DNA from: Argopecten irradians
Lineage: Eukaryota; Mollusca; Bivalvia; Pectinida; Pectinidae
Direction of reading: 5' to 3'
DNA length: 64,000 nt
NCBI RefSeq assembly: GCF_041381155.1
Contig: NC_091137.1
Span: 14,503,765 to 14,567,764, forward strand
Below the pieces are notes generated by a model. The model had not been told where the DNA came from, made no database searches, and saw only the letters and a program-made list of their open reading frames with translations. Both the position numbers and the translations under genes were made by a program. Positions 48,240 through 61,136 of the stretch are shown here, in pieces. Positions within the stretch are counted from its first letter, which is position 1. Each line of letters opens with the position of its first letter.

Positions 48240-51200
48240 GTAAGGAACACTAGTATACATTATCACTGATTGATTGGTTATCAATTTTGATAATAGATCA
48301 CCGCCATACAGATACTATTTACTCTCAGTTTGATTTCTTTAGAGATATAACTTAAAATTCAATATTTTAAGAAAATCAATATTCACTCAATGTACTTCTA
48401 TTGTGGAGACTAAATGTCACGTGCGCAGTCAGGTATGAAGCCGATACCATAATATATTGTTCTGTTCTTATTATTAGCCGCAAGTTATATATTTCTGAAT
48501 ACCTTTGTTTGATAACTTTATTTATACTCTAAACCCTATTTTTGGTATATAAACTGATATGTACGTGTTAATATTAACAAACAGTGTTAGCCGGTAGACG
48601 GTATTGATCTATCCAGCTAAAGTGATATTCCGAGGATTTAGTATATTTGATTGTTCACTCGGATCATGTAGGAACAGTTCGGTTAGCTCGCGATTCTCTT
48701 GTCTATCTGTACTCTAGATTTATCGATCATAATGTCTTAATGATTTATCTATCATAATGTCTTAGTCTGGTATCCGGGTGAGAGTATCTCGGGCTACAGT
48801 TCGTTTTGTCGAATAAATATTTTTTGTCGAAAAGATTTGCGATGAAAATTGTAATCAATATAAATAATCGTCAATTTTTACTAAGTTTAATCTTATATTG
48901 TTTTATCGTCCTAACAACGTCTAATGTCATTTAAGTGTGTTTTGGGAGCCAGTGGCATGTTCGTGTTGTATCCGCTGAGGATTGAATGATCTCGGTTTAT
49001 AGTGCTACCTCACTGAAGCATACAGCCAAACGTACCTAAACATTGTACACATTATACTGATATAGAACTATGGACACTCCTCACTGTGTTATACCACACG
49101 ACTACTGTACTGCAGTATATCACTAATATATAAATACATGAATACCAGGTATATAATTCAACAAGGCGATTGATAGGTTAATGGCATGTGTAACATCTAT
49201 ACCATTGATATACAATGTAAATGTTCAGAACAAAAAATATATAATATCCGCTAGAAGATATTCTCAATAGTTAAATTAACATTCGAAGGCATAAAAAATC
49301 ATTTGATCCTTTTAAAATCCCTATCCATTTACCAATAAGTAGATTGTGAGTGCGGGAGTACCGAAGTCAAGGCTGACACGTTACTAGGGAGTCCGTCTAT
49401 GTTATATCAACAGTGGAATTCACAATCTAATATTTTCATAAGCCTCGCGTTTCTCGTCCGAAATCGATTTAACGTAACCCACTAAACGTATTGCGAAATG
49501 CGAATTGTACTTGGTAGTATCAAAAGGGTTGTACAATGTGTGCATGTAAGGTAATCCATCAATCCCTTTCTATGAATGCAAACAGTTTTCAAAATGCATT
49601 AATAGATTATAGATTGATTGAGACACGAGGTATATTTAAGGGGCCGCATTTACACTCACCTTATTGAGAAATAAAAACACTTGCTCACCTTTGGTTAGCG
49701 ATTCAGAAACAGTAACTAAAGTTAACTCGTTGTTTAGACAATTGATAGTTTATTAAACTTATTGTACAACAATGGGCACAGGCAAAAAGATCCCTATACC
49801 CACTTTAGTCACGTATCCTTACCTTAAATATTGCAGTTGCTGATTTTCTAAAATTGTTTGATGAGATTTCGTGGCTGTAGTTTAATTCTGTGCATAAATG
49901 TTGGCATATATGTTTAAAATATGACAGATTATTTGATACTCTAGTAACTTTACTATACTATACTTTAATAAAACTTTATATGTAGATAGCACTTATGTTA
50001 ACAAGTTATTACACTAACTATTTACTTAATTTACTTTATTTAAGTTATTAAATAATTACCGACATTTTTGGCATTTTAATTCATAGCCAGAATGGAAACA
50101 CCTACCTAACCATATCTCCGGTATTATTGAAGTCAGTTGAAATTTCAATCTGCAAAGATTTAGTCATGACGTATGCATGTTTTCTTTTTTTAAATCTTGA
50201 ACAGAAAAATGAAAAGACAAACATTTATATTTCGCAATGAATGATCAAATTTTTCTAGCGTTTAATGTCATTATCCATGTCCCTTTGGTTTTTATCACCT
50301 TTAAATGTTTGAATTGTGAATGCTCATTTCTATACTCTAGTAATGCATATAAATGCATATGTCTGAAAAGAAATTTCAGTTGGATTATTTTAATTTATTT
50401 ATATTTTCAGGTATCAAGTGATACCGTGAGATCGTCACTTTCTCGTCGCTTGATGAAGTGCTGAAACTAGAAATGAATTGGTTACCATTTGAAATATATT
50501 GAAAGTATTCGAGACATCCACAAAATACTGATTGACGCTGAGTTACCTCCAAACATTTTGGAAAATGGTCTTCAGATAAGAGTTTGACAAACTGTGGCCC
50601 TTGAGACGCTGTCTGTCTACAGCAGACGTAGTCACCCAGTGGTCCCGAGATCGGTAAGGAATGATTTTTGAAGATCACGACGTGTCAATGTTGGTGCACG
50701 ACTTACTTAAAATCGATGTCAATGTCACGTGCAATGGCTGCTTTGACTTTCTGGTTCTACATAGCGTCCCAGTGCTTGAAAGCTCACAAAACAGAGTCCA
50801 TATTTAATCAAATGCTTGTGGTGACGAGATAGACAGGATAGCGTCCACGTTCCATATAACATCTTATCCCTCGAATCACAACAAACATATTGTGTTAACA
50901 TTCTAAAAACAGAAACCAGGGGTTGGCTCACACGGTATTGATTGTAGATATGGATCTGTTCATGATAGCCATGTTAAAAGGCTGAATTTATGCTTTTTAT
51001 CGTTTGTGGTGAAAGAAAAAATGAAAATAATAAACTATAAAATATTAACAATACTCTATTAAACAATTTTATCAACGAACCTTGTAAAACATAATTTCAA
51101 ACTTCCTGCTCTCCTTTGTATTGTTTAATTGTGGTAATTACGGTAATTCATTTACTTTCATATTCAATGTTAGCTATGGATACAATTGATTATACAATAA

Positions 51201-51577
51201 TAAACGTGACTTTATTGTTTTATATATCTGTAGGTGATTTTACATAAATTTCCTATTTTTGTGCGGAACCTAAAACGTTGGTCGAGGCATTGACTATAAA
51301 CACATGATACACATATTGATCGTTAGAATTAAAGTTAATCAATAGAGCAATGTTGCAAAATTGGGTTTAGGATTTACAGTTTTACGTCACAAGGTATGAC
51401 TAGACAATTCCAATCTTGTTTGTTTTAGAGTGTTCTAGTACGTTATTTGTGCGTCAATACTGTATTACAAACTAACTTTGGTTTCAAAAGCCGTGTTGGG
51501 CAAATACATGTTTTGTGACTAATTTTTATGATTTTTTCAGTGAATACCATAAAATTGATTTTATCCTTCTTTTTCAG
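48240..51577 (+). other. Presumed intron or upstream region, nothing else supported
   Basis: 3.3 kb of AT-rich sequence. Minus-strand frames at 50385-50678 and 50725-50931 have no recognisable motif and I do not call them. A short duplication (ATCATAATGTCTTA) lies near 48725-48765. Confidence 0.35.
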
Positions 51578-51583
51578 CTGATT

Positions 51584-53071
51584 ATGGCACCAGACACAAA
51601 CATTCATCCGACGGAAACAAAGGAAAACGGCCACGTGAAACGAAAATGGAAAGGAATTATAGAAATCATTGTGATGTGGTCTTTAGCCAATGCTGCGTTT
51701 TACTCTGGAATTTACGACGACACTTTTATCTTGATGCACTATGTGTTTTTCTTGTTTATGTCGGTGTATTCACACAGGGAATCGTTCCCTGGGTCGTCGT
51801 TTGGGGTAGCTGCTTACTGCTGGATGTCCCTGAAGACAGTCTGTCTCAGGTTGGTGTTTACTAAGACCTGGTACAATTGGCACTACACACTGATGGCCTT
51901 GACCTTCATAGAACTACTCCAGCTCACCATATATGATGGAATTCGTACAAATAAGAATACACGTGAAATACATGTGGATTATCAGTTCGAAAAAGCTTCG
52001 CTACCTCGGACTCGAACAATACAAAATACCCATACAGCTACAGCAAGTTGTGGGATTATAGGAAATTTTCTTAAACGAGACGCAATACAGATCAAGTTTG
52101 TTTTTATTTTTCTAGTTTTATTGTATATATTTGCCCCATATAAATTGTATTTTTTACTTGCAAATATCCCATGCATCATATTTGTCACCATGATATTTTT
52201 TTCCAATTTTGTATTATTTATTGAAAAACCGTGTATTGATTTTATACTCTATTGTACTGTAATGTTAAAATTTGCATTTTATCTAAGATACATTCTCACC
52301 TTACAGTTAGAACTGTATTACGTTCTGGTTTTCATTTCCATAATCGAGTATTTTCAGATGCATGTAAGCCACAGGGTACAGGAATGGATGTGTGATAGGA
52401 AAATAGCAAAATGTCGGCAGTGTTCTGGGAAAAATGTTTGGGTTCATCTAAGTCCAAACAAAGGACGAATACAATCAGATTTATCATTTATTGAAGAAAT
52501 ATTTTTCTTTTGTTTAATCGTGGTTTTAACACTCTATTTCGAACTCTCGATTAGATTTGTTATCACGATACGAGATATCTTTATATGCTCCATACCTTTA
52601 TTAGTCATTACATATTCTGTGCGTTTTATGGTGGCAAACAGAGGCTTGTTATCACTTAATAATACCCACGTGGTTTGTGTTAATTTGTTTAAATTTGTTC
52701 TATTTATATATTTATTGAACTGGCATTTACTGCATAAATCTTTGATATTACTTGCAGTTATTGAACTATGTCAGATAAGGGTTCTAGGTTACCATATAGC
52801 CGAGAGGAAGGTCGTGTCGGCTCCCAGTCTATGTGAATGTGGACGGTTAGATAAATGTATGATCTGTCTCGTTTGGTCTTTCATGCCTTATACTTTCTCT
52901 TTGGATGTCTGGCGAGTTATGTCATATGTTACGTCATGCATTACGTCATATATGACATTTGTAGATGTCTCGCGATTGAGGCCCTGTACATATATTTTCG
53001 ATTTTCGATACAAACTTAAAGTGTATAGATATAGCCGATCCCAAGTTCAAAATGATCAAGAGATAGTTTAG
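51584..53071 (+). CDS. Polytopic membrane protein with three internal repeats, function unknown
   Basis: A single exon encodes 495 residues. The acceptor TTTTTCAG ends at 51577 and the first ATG is at 51584. Three modules of 3-4 hydrophobic segments lie near residues 24-122, 170-266 and 305-408. Each ends with the pattern K-x(24-26)-E-x-x-Q: K84...IELLQ (110-113), K229...IEYFQ (255-258), K370...IELCQ (394-397), followed by a basic stretch. The linkers are polar and carry Cys pairs (CRQC at 277-280; CECGRLDKCMIC at 417-428). A further hydrophobic stretch near 428-460 precedes a basic tail. I do not recognise a family; the topology suggests a transporter- or channel-like integral membrane protein, but that is a guess. 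Long open frame and module conservation make it a real gene. Confidence 0.8.
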   Translation: MAPDTNIHPTETKENGHVKRKWKGIIEIIVMWSLANAAFYSGIYDDTFILMHYVFFLFMSVYSHRESFPGSSFGVAAYCWMSLKTVCLRLVFTKTWYNWHYTLMALTFIELLQLTIYDGIRTNKNTREIHVDYQFEKASLPRTRTIQNTHTATASCGIIGNFLKRDAIQIKFVFIFLVLLYIFAPYKLYFLLANIPCIIFVTMIFFSNFVLFIEKPCIDFILYCTVMLKFAFYLRYILTLQLELYYVLVFISIIEYFQMHVSHRVQEWMCDRKIAKCRQCSGKNVWVHLSPNKGRIQSDLSFIEEIFFFCLIVVLTLYFELSIRFVITIRDIFICSIPLLVITYSVRFMVANRGLLSLNNTHVVCVNLFKFVLFIYLLNWHLLHKSLILLAVIELCQIRVLGYHIAERKVVSAPSLCECGRLDKCMICLVWSFMPYTFSLDVWRVMSYVTSCITSYMTFVDVSRLRPCTYIFDFRYKLKVYRYSRSQVQNDQEIV

Positions 53072-56000
53072 ACAATTTAAAACCTCATTTTGGTGTGATA
53101 ATTTGATCCATTGGTACGAAAACTGGGACAGAGCGCAATGACCTTGGCCGGATATATTATGAAGGTCAGTGAAAATGGCGTTGATTTATTGTTATTGAAT
53201 CAGCTTAAGAAAAACACATAACCATGATATTCCACCAGTATTCTTTGTATTTACATTGGTGTTAAATCTTGATGATATCTGACCTTGAACAACATGATAC
53301 AGTTGACAGAAATCCCAGAATCGTGATAAATAGCCAAATGTGGGTGATATCTGTGAAACAAAAAGAGACTCCCTATAAATGATTAGATCTGGAGTTTTAT
53401 TAAAGTGCCACTGTCTTGCCGACAAAACCTATGTAATGCAGTATCATTAAGAAATATACTATACACATGCATAACATTCTCATATGCATTGAAATCATAC
53501 AGTTCTATTCCGCATACACACGTAAACTAGCTGGAAAATCATATATGTAATCAAAGAATATCCAAAGTGAAGAAACTTTGCAATTGAATTTCAAATATAT
53601 CATTCAAATGACGTTTACATGCTCTACACTACACTATGGTTGTTTTTAAAAGATCATTACAATACGCCCTACAGTGACACACACTCGCTAACATAATGAT
53701 CAGGTGCTGGAATGATATACCTCTATCTATCAAAGCAAGTTCATTGCAATGGTATGGTCAATGGGAAACAACTATACGAATGTAATGATTAATATACGTG
53801 AATGAAAAACTGAAATCGAAACGCCAAGGGAAATCGTTCCTTAATCCATATTTTTGCATTGGACTACTTATAAAAAGAAGACTAAATTAAGTACTCTGAC
53901 ATTCATGCTTTTGCAGGGACTCGCTTGGGTTTCGGGAGGATCAGAATGTTACAACACCTGGCTGATAAAATACCTTTTACCTGTATACATCCCAACTCAG
54001 CTTATATCATTTACCTGTATACATCCCAAGTCAGCATTATATCTCTTACCTGTATAATCCAAATTCAAAATGCTGGTTAAGTGAAATGACAAAAACGAGG
54101 ATTATTTATGTTTTAGTGTAGATTTCGCTATGTTCAGTGAAAAGGGAAAGAAACTGATTAGAGATACGATTGTCAAACTGTTTAATATACATTCAATGTT
54201 GCTTGATCGGAGAACTACTGCGACCCAAGTGTGACTCGGGTAAGTGTACGTATGGAACAATATGTGATTAGATAATACAAAGCTCATTCTTGTGTCCCAG
54301 AAAATAAACCCATAGTTTATCCATATGTGTCATATATTTGTATGAGCTCTGATGTTTTTCTTTAATTTCCCTTTCTTTTTCCTTCCTTTTTTCCTGTTCT
54401 AAGTATCATAGATATATGTTCGATATATTCTGGGCTTCACCAATAACAGATTTCATGAATGTAATATTGATTTGTTCCATGCATGTTTCATTTTTTAATA
54501 ATATGTTATCTATTTTTAAGTATGTTTAGTATGTACGTGACATGTATGTATTTGGGGCAAGGAATTGAATATAATGTAATTTTTTTTTATATATGCAATT
54601 ATACAACATCTGGCAAGAGGATCACCTCACTTATGATATATTTTTTTTTACATTTTTCGCAGTGAAATATAAGGTTTTATAGTGAAAATATATGAGATAA
54701 TTTCAATCCTTTTTGAAAAGTTTTGACCAATCATAATGCAGCCTTGACAGTGAACATATCATTTTGTTTGTAACGTCATTAGTTTGTGCACAAAAAATAT
54801 CAAAGTTTCCACCTCACTCGATGAAATAATACTGGTATGCATCAAGAAACAAGGAATATCCTCAATGAATCTACCGTAGGAATGAATGATTCTTCACTGT
54901 ATTGCGTTTATTTATCATAATGATACACGATTTTTTATTGAATATTTATCAACATATCAACCTATCAATATATTTATATTAGGACAGTTGTTCCATATAT
55001 TCATTGCCACTGATATTAACTGATGACTTGGCAAGCCTCCAATTATGTACATTGCATACCGTTTCCAATGGCATGATAATCAATCTAAATGAATATGGTT
55101 GCACCACTTACACTTTTATCAAGACATAACTAGTATTCATTGTAATGCTTATTTATCTAAATAGGGCAAGCAATTATTATCTTAAAATACATGTACATGT
55201 AAATAACAGGTGTCTTAACAATTTCCACTGAAATATTAATTTCTTTAGTGGCATTATCAGTCAAACGCAAAAAATATTGAATATTGTAATTATCATATTC
55301 TGCCAGATTAAATGTCTTCGGGGAAGAAATTAAATAAGCTTCCAACAACGCCCTATTTAAGTCAATGACAATGGAATAAAGCGTTTAAAACTTGTAATGC
55401 TGTTTGTTCTTTATTTAGCTAGTGGATTCGTGTTTGCTACCAGTTTGACAAGCACGTTTATTCTGCAATAGTCCGCTGAATCTGCCTATAATATTGGTTT
55501 CAACCAGTAGACAACCATTTACGTCTAAAAATCTGTATTTAAATAATGATTTTAGTGATAAGTTTATTATCCTGATAACGAATCTAAGCTGTTCGGCACA
55601 GGAACGTAAACATTTATTATCTTTGATAAACGAATTATTGAACGTTGTAATATAATAATCGTGAATTCCGCATGACATATAGTAAAAATGTGTTTTGTTA
55701 CCCCTGGTGATTAAAGGGGGGCAACTGTAAAGTTTTTTTGTAGGACCTGATAATTTCAATCAATTCAGCATGATATATTAATGTACTTTCAACATTGATT
55801 TTATGAGAATATTTCGCTCTTCAGAAAATAATGGCACATAAAAATAATGATTTAATCTGAATAGCGGGGTTGAAGACAAATCACGAATTCATATTTTTTA
55901 TCTCCACTACCCCTCTAATTAAAAATACATGTCGTGCCTTTATTTGTCCAATGTCTTTAATTATAACTTTGAAAATAGACCTCCGAAATCCGAACCATAT

Positions 56001-59000
56001 GCTCGAAGTCGTATAAAATTGAGCCACCAATTGGAAGTTAATGCCATTCAGAATAGTTCCATATGCATAACATGAATTGACATTTCTGTCTTGACATTGA
56101 TGACCGACGCGTGAACAATTGTAAGACATCAGACGTGCTCATGTGATGATATTACAAAGCAATTCGTCGTTTAAACTGTTATCTGTTCGGAGTCTTCGAC
56201 AAATCTTGCAAATCACACCTAATCCAGGCAAAAATTCCTACTGTTAATCTTTTTATTAGAAAGATGGAAGGTTATGGTCGTTGTGTTCAAGGGTCAATGT
56301 ATATTTCTACTTCAACAAGCTGATTTAATGTGTGTTATATCTATACCGACTTTAAGTTTTCATCTTGACTATTGTTTTCAAGTGAAAAATAATTCAAAAT
56401 TCAAATTCCAATATAGGACGCCAACATGCACACTATTTTTGGAGACTTTTGTTTATTTGGAGACAGAGATAAAAATAGTGTCCTATAAACTGATTACATG
56501 TTTTGGAAGGCTGATATGTAATTTGTTGGTATATTCGTATCTGTTTCTTTTATGTAATGTTATGAATTTGTTACATCTCTAATCGTATTACAGCCGTCCA
56601 GGTAAACTTTTGTATGAAAAAAATACAATGAGACATACTTTCTTATAAATAGTTTAATCTATAAATTAGTCTACATTTCTTGAAATGACAATAAATATGT
56701 ATACATTATACAAGAAAAACAGTTTAAATATGTCTTTTTGTTGTATTATAGTAGTTTCCCAATTTCCACTACCACTTCAGTGGAGTAAATAACATTCTCA
56801 CGAAATGGGAAAGATTGTACTTTCATTGTTTTGTAAACGACTTTGTGTCATATGTACAAGTTTTGGGTTTACGGGTTCTCTGAATATTTTCAATTAAATT
56901 AGCAAATTCAAAAGAAAAATAACAGTCTCTTTACAAAACATGATATATACCATAAAACAAATAAAAACTTTGAAATGAAAAAAAATGGATATAAAATAAA
57001 ATTAAAATTTGAAAGAAAAATGATAGATTTCTTTTAAAAAGCCAAATTAAAATCTTAAGACAGTAATTTATTTAGATAATGTAAATAGGAATTTGATCAA
57101 TATCTTTAACGAAATCATTTGACTTTATCAATACAAGTGTGTCAATAATATATTTCTCATCTTGTATTTATGTAATTGTTACACTATGCACATAATTCTT
57201 TCATACAAGTATTGCAATGTCTCAAACAAAATAATTTACTACCCAAGTTTATCTAAATACACCAGAATATTTCCTTTCATACGAATCATACATACATATG
57301 AAATCATAACAAACATATTATTTAAGTAAATAACAATTCATTCATATTAAATGCATTCGTGTTTGCGTATTTGTTTTATTTTTTCTTACAGAGAATATTA
57401 ATCAAATAATTGAAACATAAATTGGGTAAAGTGAGATAAGTAAGATTAGGTAATTACGATGTTTAGACTTTTGATATATATTTCATGACATCTCAAATGA
57501 AATCACCAACGCTTTTAGATATCAATAGTGTCAAGCATAAAATAAAAATAATTTTATTAGTGTGAAAATATATTGTATTAGTTCTTAACATTTTCAGAAA
57601 AATAAATATATTTGTAAGATAAGCATACCTTAATCGTTTAAAAGTTACACAAAATATTTGACAGTTGCTATGCATGGTAATAAAATTATGAACAGCTATA
57701 ATGCATTTTCATTAACATCATATATTATTCTTATAAAGGAACGCAATATAACGTATGTCACTTTAGATCGTGGAGGAGTTGCCTCGCTTTGGTCAAACGT
57801 TTAGAAGCCAACACGAGCGATATTAGTATCCAGTTTTGAAATGAAGTCAATGATACCATGAAATCATGATCACTCATTTTTCACTTTTGTTGATATTCCC
57901 ATATATGTGAAATATTATTTGATTAAACATGATTCAAATAATAATTTTAAATTTGCCACGATGCTATAGTCTTTTCACAGATATGTATCAAGAAAAAAAA
58001 AGTTTGATTTTTATCATAAAAAATTCATGTGTGAAAACGGTCTGTTAACGGTACTGAATCTGAAACTAAATTTCTTAAAATCGATTACATTTTGGAGAAT
58101 AAGAATATTTTTTTGCGAATACAACTTTCAGGAAAGCACTTCTTTTTTAATTTGACATATGTAAACAACATCATTTAATCTTAAAACAAAGAAAGAACAG
58201 GGTTCCTGAACAGGTGTGTAAAACGTACGTCACTCATTGAAAACATAATGCGTTGATAGGTTGTAATAACTTGTGCTTAATCTTTTGTTATTTGTTATTT
58301 CAACAATTTATATGGTTTAATCAGAAATCAAATCACCTAAGTGCCATCAACTGTAAAATGCAATCAACCGTGGAGGACAGTGTGAACTGTTACCTTGAGA
58401 GTCATATGACATAACAAGTTACGTAAGCAATGACTGGTTCTCAAACAACGGTACCCGAACAACATAAGCCAAATCTAAATTTGATATTTCAATTAAAACT
58501 TAAGCCTATTTGGAAATTTCGAAATTCAGAACATAATGGATATTTCCAAACTGGATTTGCAATGGGTTCACGAGACGCATGGATGGTTTTTAAAATAAGC
58601 TATATCAAGTAGTCTAATATATGGACCAATATTAAAGTATTACATTTCTATTTATCAATGCCAAGAACATTGTATTTTTTCTGACAGAAATGCCTCACTA
58701 GCGTTATAACCGAATGATAGCTTTCTCGTTGAATATTTTAAAAGCTGCATTTTAATAGTTCATGCGAAGTTTTTAATAATGAATACGAAGTAAAGTATGT
58801 GTGAGATTTTTTTTGCTTAGTCACAAGATGGACAAAGAAGTACACAACCTGTTCTAAAATAAATAAATATCTATATACAGTACAAATTAATATCAACAGA
58901 ATAATTTATGATATATCCATTTATCGTCATCAATTCATCATTAAATATATGGCGTTGTAAATTTACAAAACAAAGATTTTTTCATTGACATATTTATATG

Positions 59001-60058
59001 TAACTTGTAAATGATGCCTTAGAATACTACAGATTTACTCATCACACACCTGTAGAAGTTACGTTAATGGATGGCATATTAATGGATTATACCCCGATAC
59101 AATTTACACAATTATTACTTATAGTTCCCTGACATACACGGGCATTTTTTGGGTCAGTAATCCTTTGAATGAAATGAAATAATCAAAGCAGGACATAAAA
59201 TGCAAAAGGGCCTCACATACAAAGACGACCTTCGAGCAAAGATTAAAATATAATATTCACACGATTTACGGTATTTTATAGTAAAATTTTGTATTAGTGA
59301 TGCGGAATGATGAATTTGTGTTTTTTTTTTCTTCAGGTATTACTGTATTAAAGATATTAACAGAATGTTATGGTGAAATGATCTTTTACCGTAACCTATT
59401 TGGAATGAAAAGTTCTACAATAAGACTTGATTTAATTGTGTATGGTAACTGTATCACGGATCCGACCAAGACATATATATAAATCACGTGATCGTTACTA
59501 TGGCAATCTTAATAACAAAGCAACATGCTATATTACAGTAATACCTATGGCAACACTCTTATGGATATAATTTCCTTGGCTATTTCAATTTTAAAAATCA
59601 TACATATTCAATCAGGTTTTTTCATTAAGTGAAAACTTTGTCGTTTTAATTAATTAATGGAACTGTTTGCCCTCCATTTGCCGTAATGAATTAAAACAGT
59701 AATTAATTGAATAATGAATGAGAATTAAAATATACAATCAGAAAAAATTAAAACAAAACAATCAACGCTTTCTGAATACAGATTCCTAAGTAGAAAATAA
59801 ATGCAATTAGTATATTAACTAAAAGCACTAAAATATACGTTATGGCACAAAACTTTTCATCACCATATGGCTGGCGTAACAAGTCGCTTGGTTTTATGAA
59901 AAAATATTTCTTGATTTTGGATATCATAATGACGATTGAGTCCCGCTCAAATTGCTTACAAATGAAATATTCAAGTTTACATCAGAATATACTATACACC
60001 TATATACAGATTTAATATACTTTATGATACAAAATTGTCGATAGTGACAAGAATGGGT
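53072..60058. other. Long AT-rich region with no supported gene
   Basis: About 7 kb. The left end is the 3' flank of the three-module gene; the right end should include the 3' UTR of the minus-strand ETS gene. 56600-58100 is extremely AT-rich. Minus-strand frames at 55415-55759 and 55881-56129 show no motif, and no RNA gene was seen. Confidence 0.45.
53977..54060. repeat. 34-bp tandem repeat, about 2.4 copies
   Basis: TTACCTGTATACATCCCAA begins at 53977 and 54011, with a diverged third copy at 54046. Confidence 0.9.
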
Positions 60059-61136
60059 TTAATAGACACAATTATCCATGTACGGCCCAGAACTGTACAT
60101 GCGTTGCATTTCCTGTAGGAATCTGTGTTGCTCTGGCGATTGAACACTCGGAGAGTGTCCTGTAGGGGATACCATTGTCAAACTATGTGCCGGGGTCATG
60201 TGACCCGACGAAAAGTGTCCAGGGTTCATGTGACTAGGTGTCATATTGGTCATGTGACTTGTTGGTCCGTTTGAGGCAGCGATCGCCAAGGGCTGTCCAT
60301 CTAGCGGCTGGTTTCCAGGGTCACGGAAAAACTCTTCTCGTGAGCAGTCTGTTTTAAGTATTGGGCGATGGTTGTCGGGAAACGCCATTGAAAACAGGGC
60401 TTCTGGGTCACACACAAACTTGTAGACGTACCTCTCCCCCGCTACTTTCTGCATGATGCCTTTCTCGTAGTAGTAACGCAGTGACCGACTCAGCTTGTCG
60501 TAGTTCATGGCAGGTCGATTCTTTTGCAATCCCCAACGCCTAGCAACCTGTCAAAATATTTAACAATAGAGTACGTCTGTTAATTCGTTTTAGGATTTAT
60601 AAATGTCTTTTTGATTCTTATAAAACATTCTTATGTTAATTATGGAATTAGTGTGAAACATACAGTTGTCCTGTACTGGACACTCTTTTGTCGATATTTT
60701 AAGCCATGGATATATAGATGTGCTTTACTGTTGTTTTTTTCCATTATTGTTTTTTTTTATCAAAAAGAACATAGACGTCCAATGAACAGCAAGCTAACAA
60801 AATGACAAACTTACTTTGAATCTAACCGGGCATTAGTATACATTCAAACGATATAAAATTACGTATGAATATTATCTGATATCATTATAAATTTATTGAA
60901 AATGTTCATACATGTAAAAGATCAGACACAATTTACCTCTTCTGGGTCAATTAATTTGAATTCTAAGCCCCGCCCAGTCCAAGAGATGAAAGTGGAGTTA
61001 GACGGATCGTCCAATAGAACAACAAGAAACTGCCAGAGTTGGAGGGATCCTCTTCGTTGATAGGTCGGATGGGGACCGTCTCTATGGTAACGGTCAAGAT
61101 AAAAATCTCGATAGAATTCTGCTTTCATTTCCATTC
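60059..61136 (-). CDS. PEA3-subfamily ETS transcription factor (ETV1/4/5-like), last two exons
   Basis: Exon 60937-61136 (acceptor TTTCAG, donor GAAGAG|GTAAAT) and exon 60059-60547 (acceptor GACAG, stop TAA) join in frame at E|VARRWG. Together they encode a full ETS domain: [37 protein letters not shown], then [34 protein letters not shown] and [10 protein letters not shown]. The recognition helix [13 protein letters not shown] is intact. The following [21 protein letters not shown] is the PEA3-subfamily hallmark. The C-terminal 90 residues are rich in His, Met, Ser, Thr and Pro with repeated S/G-H-M-T/N-P words. The protein is a nuclear, GGAA-binding activator downstream of FGF/MAPK in known animals. 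The N-terminal acidic domain exons lie to the right, outside the window, so the last visible intron exceeds 2.8 kb. Confidence 0.92.

Noticed and set aside
50385-50931. Two minus-strand frames of 97 and 68 codons
   Set aside because: No motif, no splice support, ordinary composition; probably chance in AT-rich intron.
51515-51583. N-terminal extension of the three-module protein upstream of the ATG at 51584
   Set aside because: The upstream open frame has no ATG and includes the TTTTTCAG acceptor, so it is intron.
55415-56129. Minus-strand frames of 114 and 82 codons
   Set aside because: Considered as fragments of a transposon or old gene, but no recognisable domain or repeat ends.
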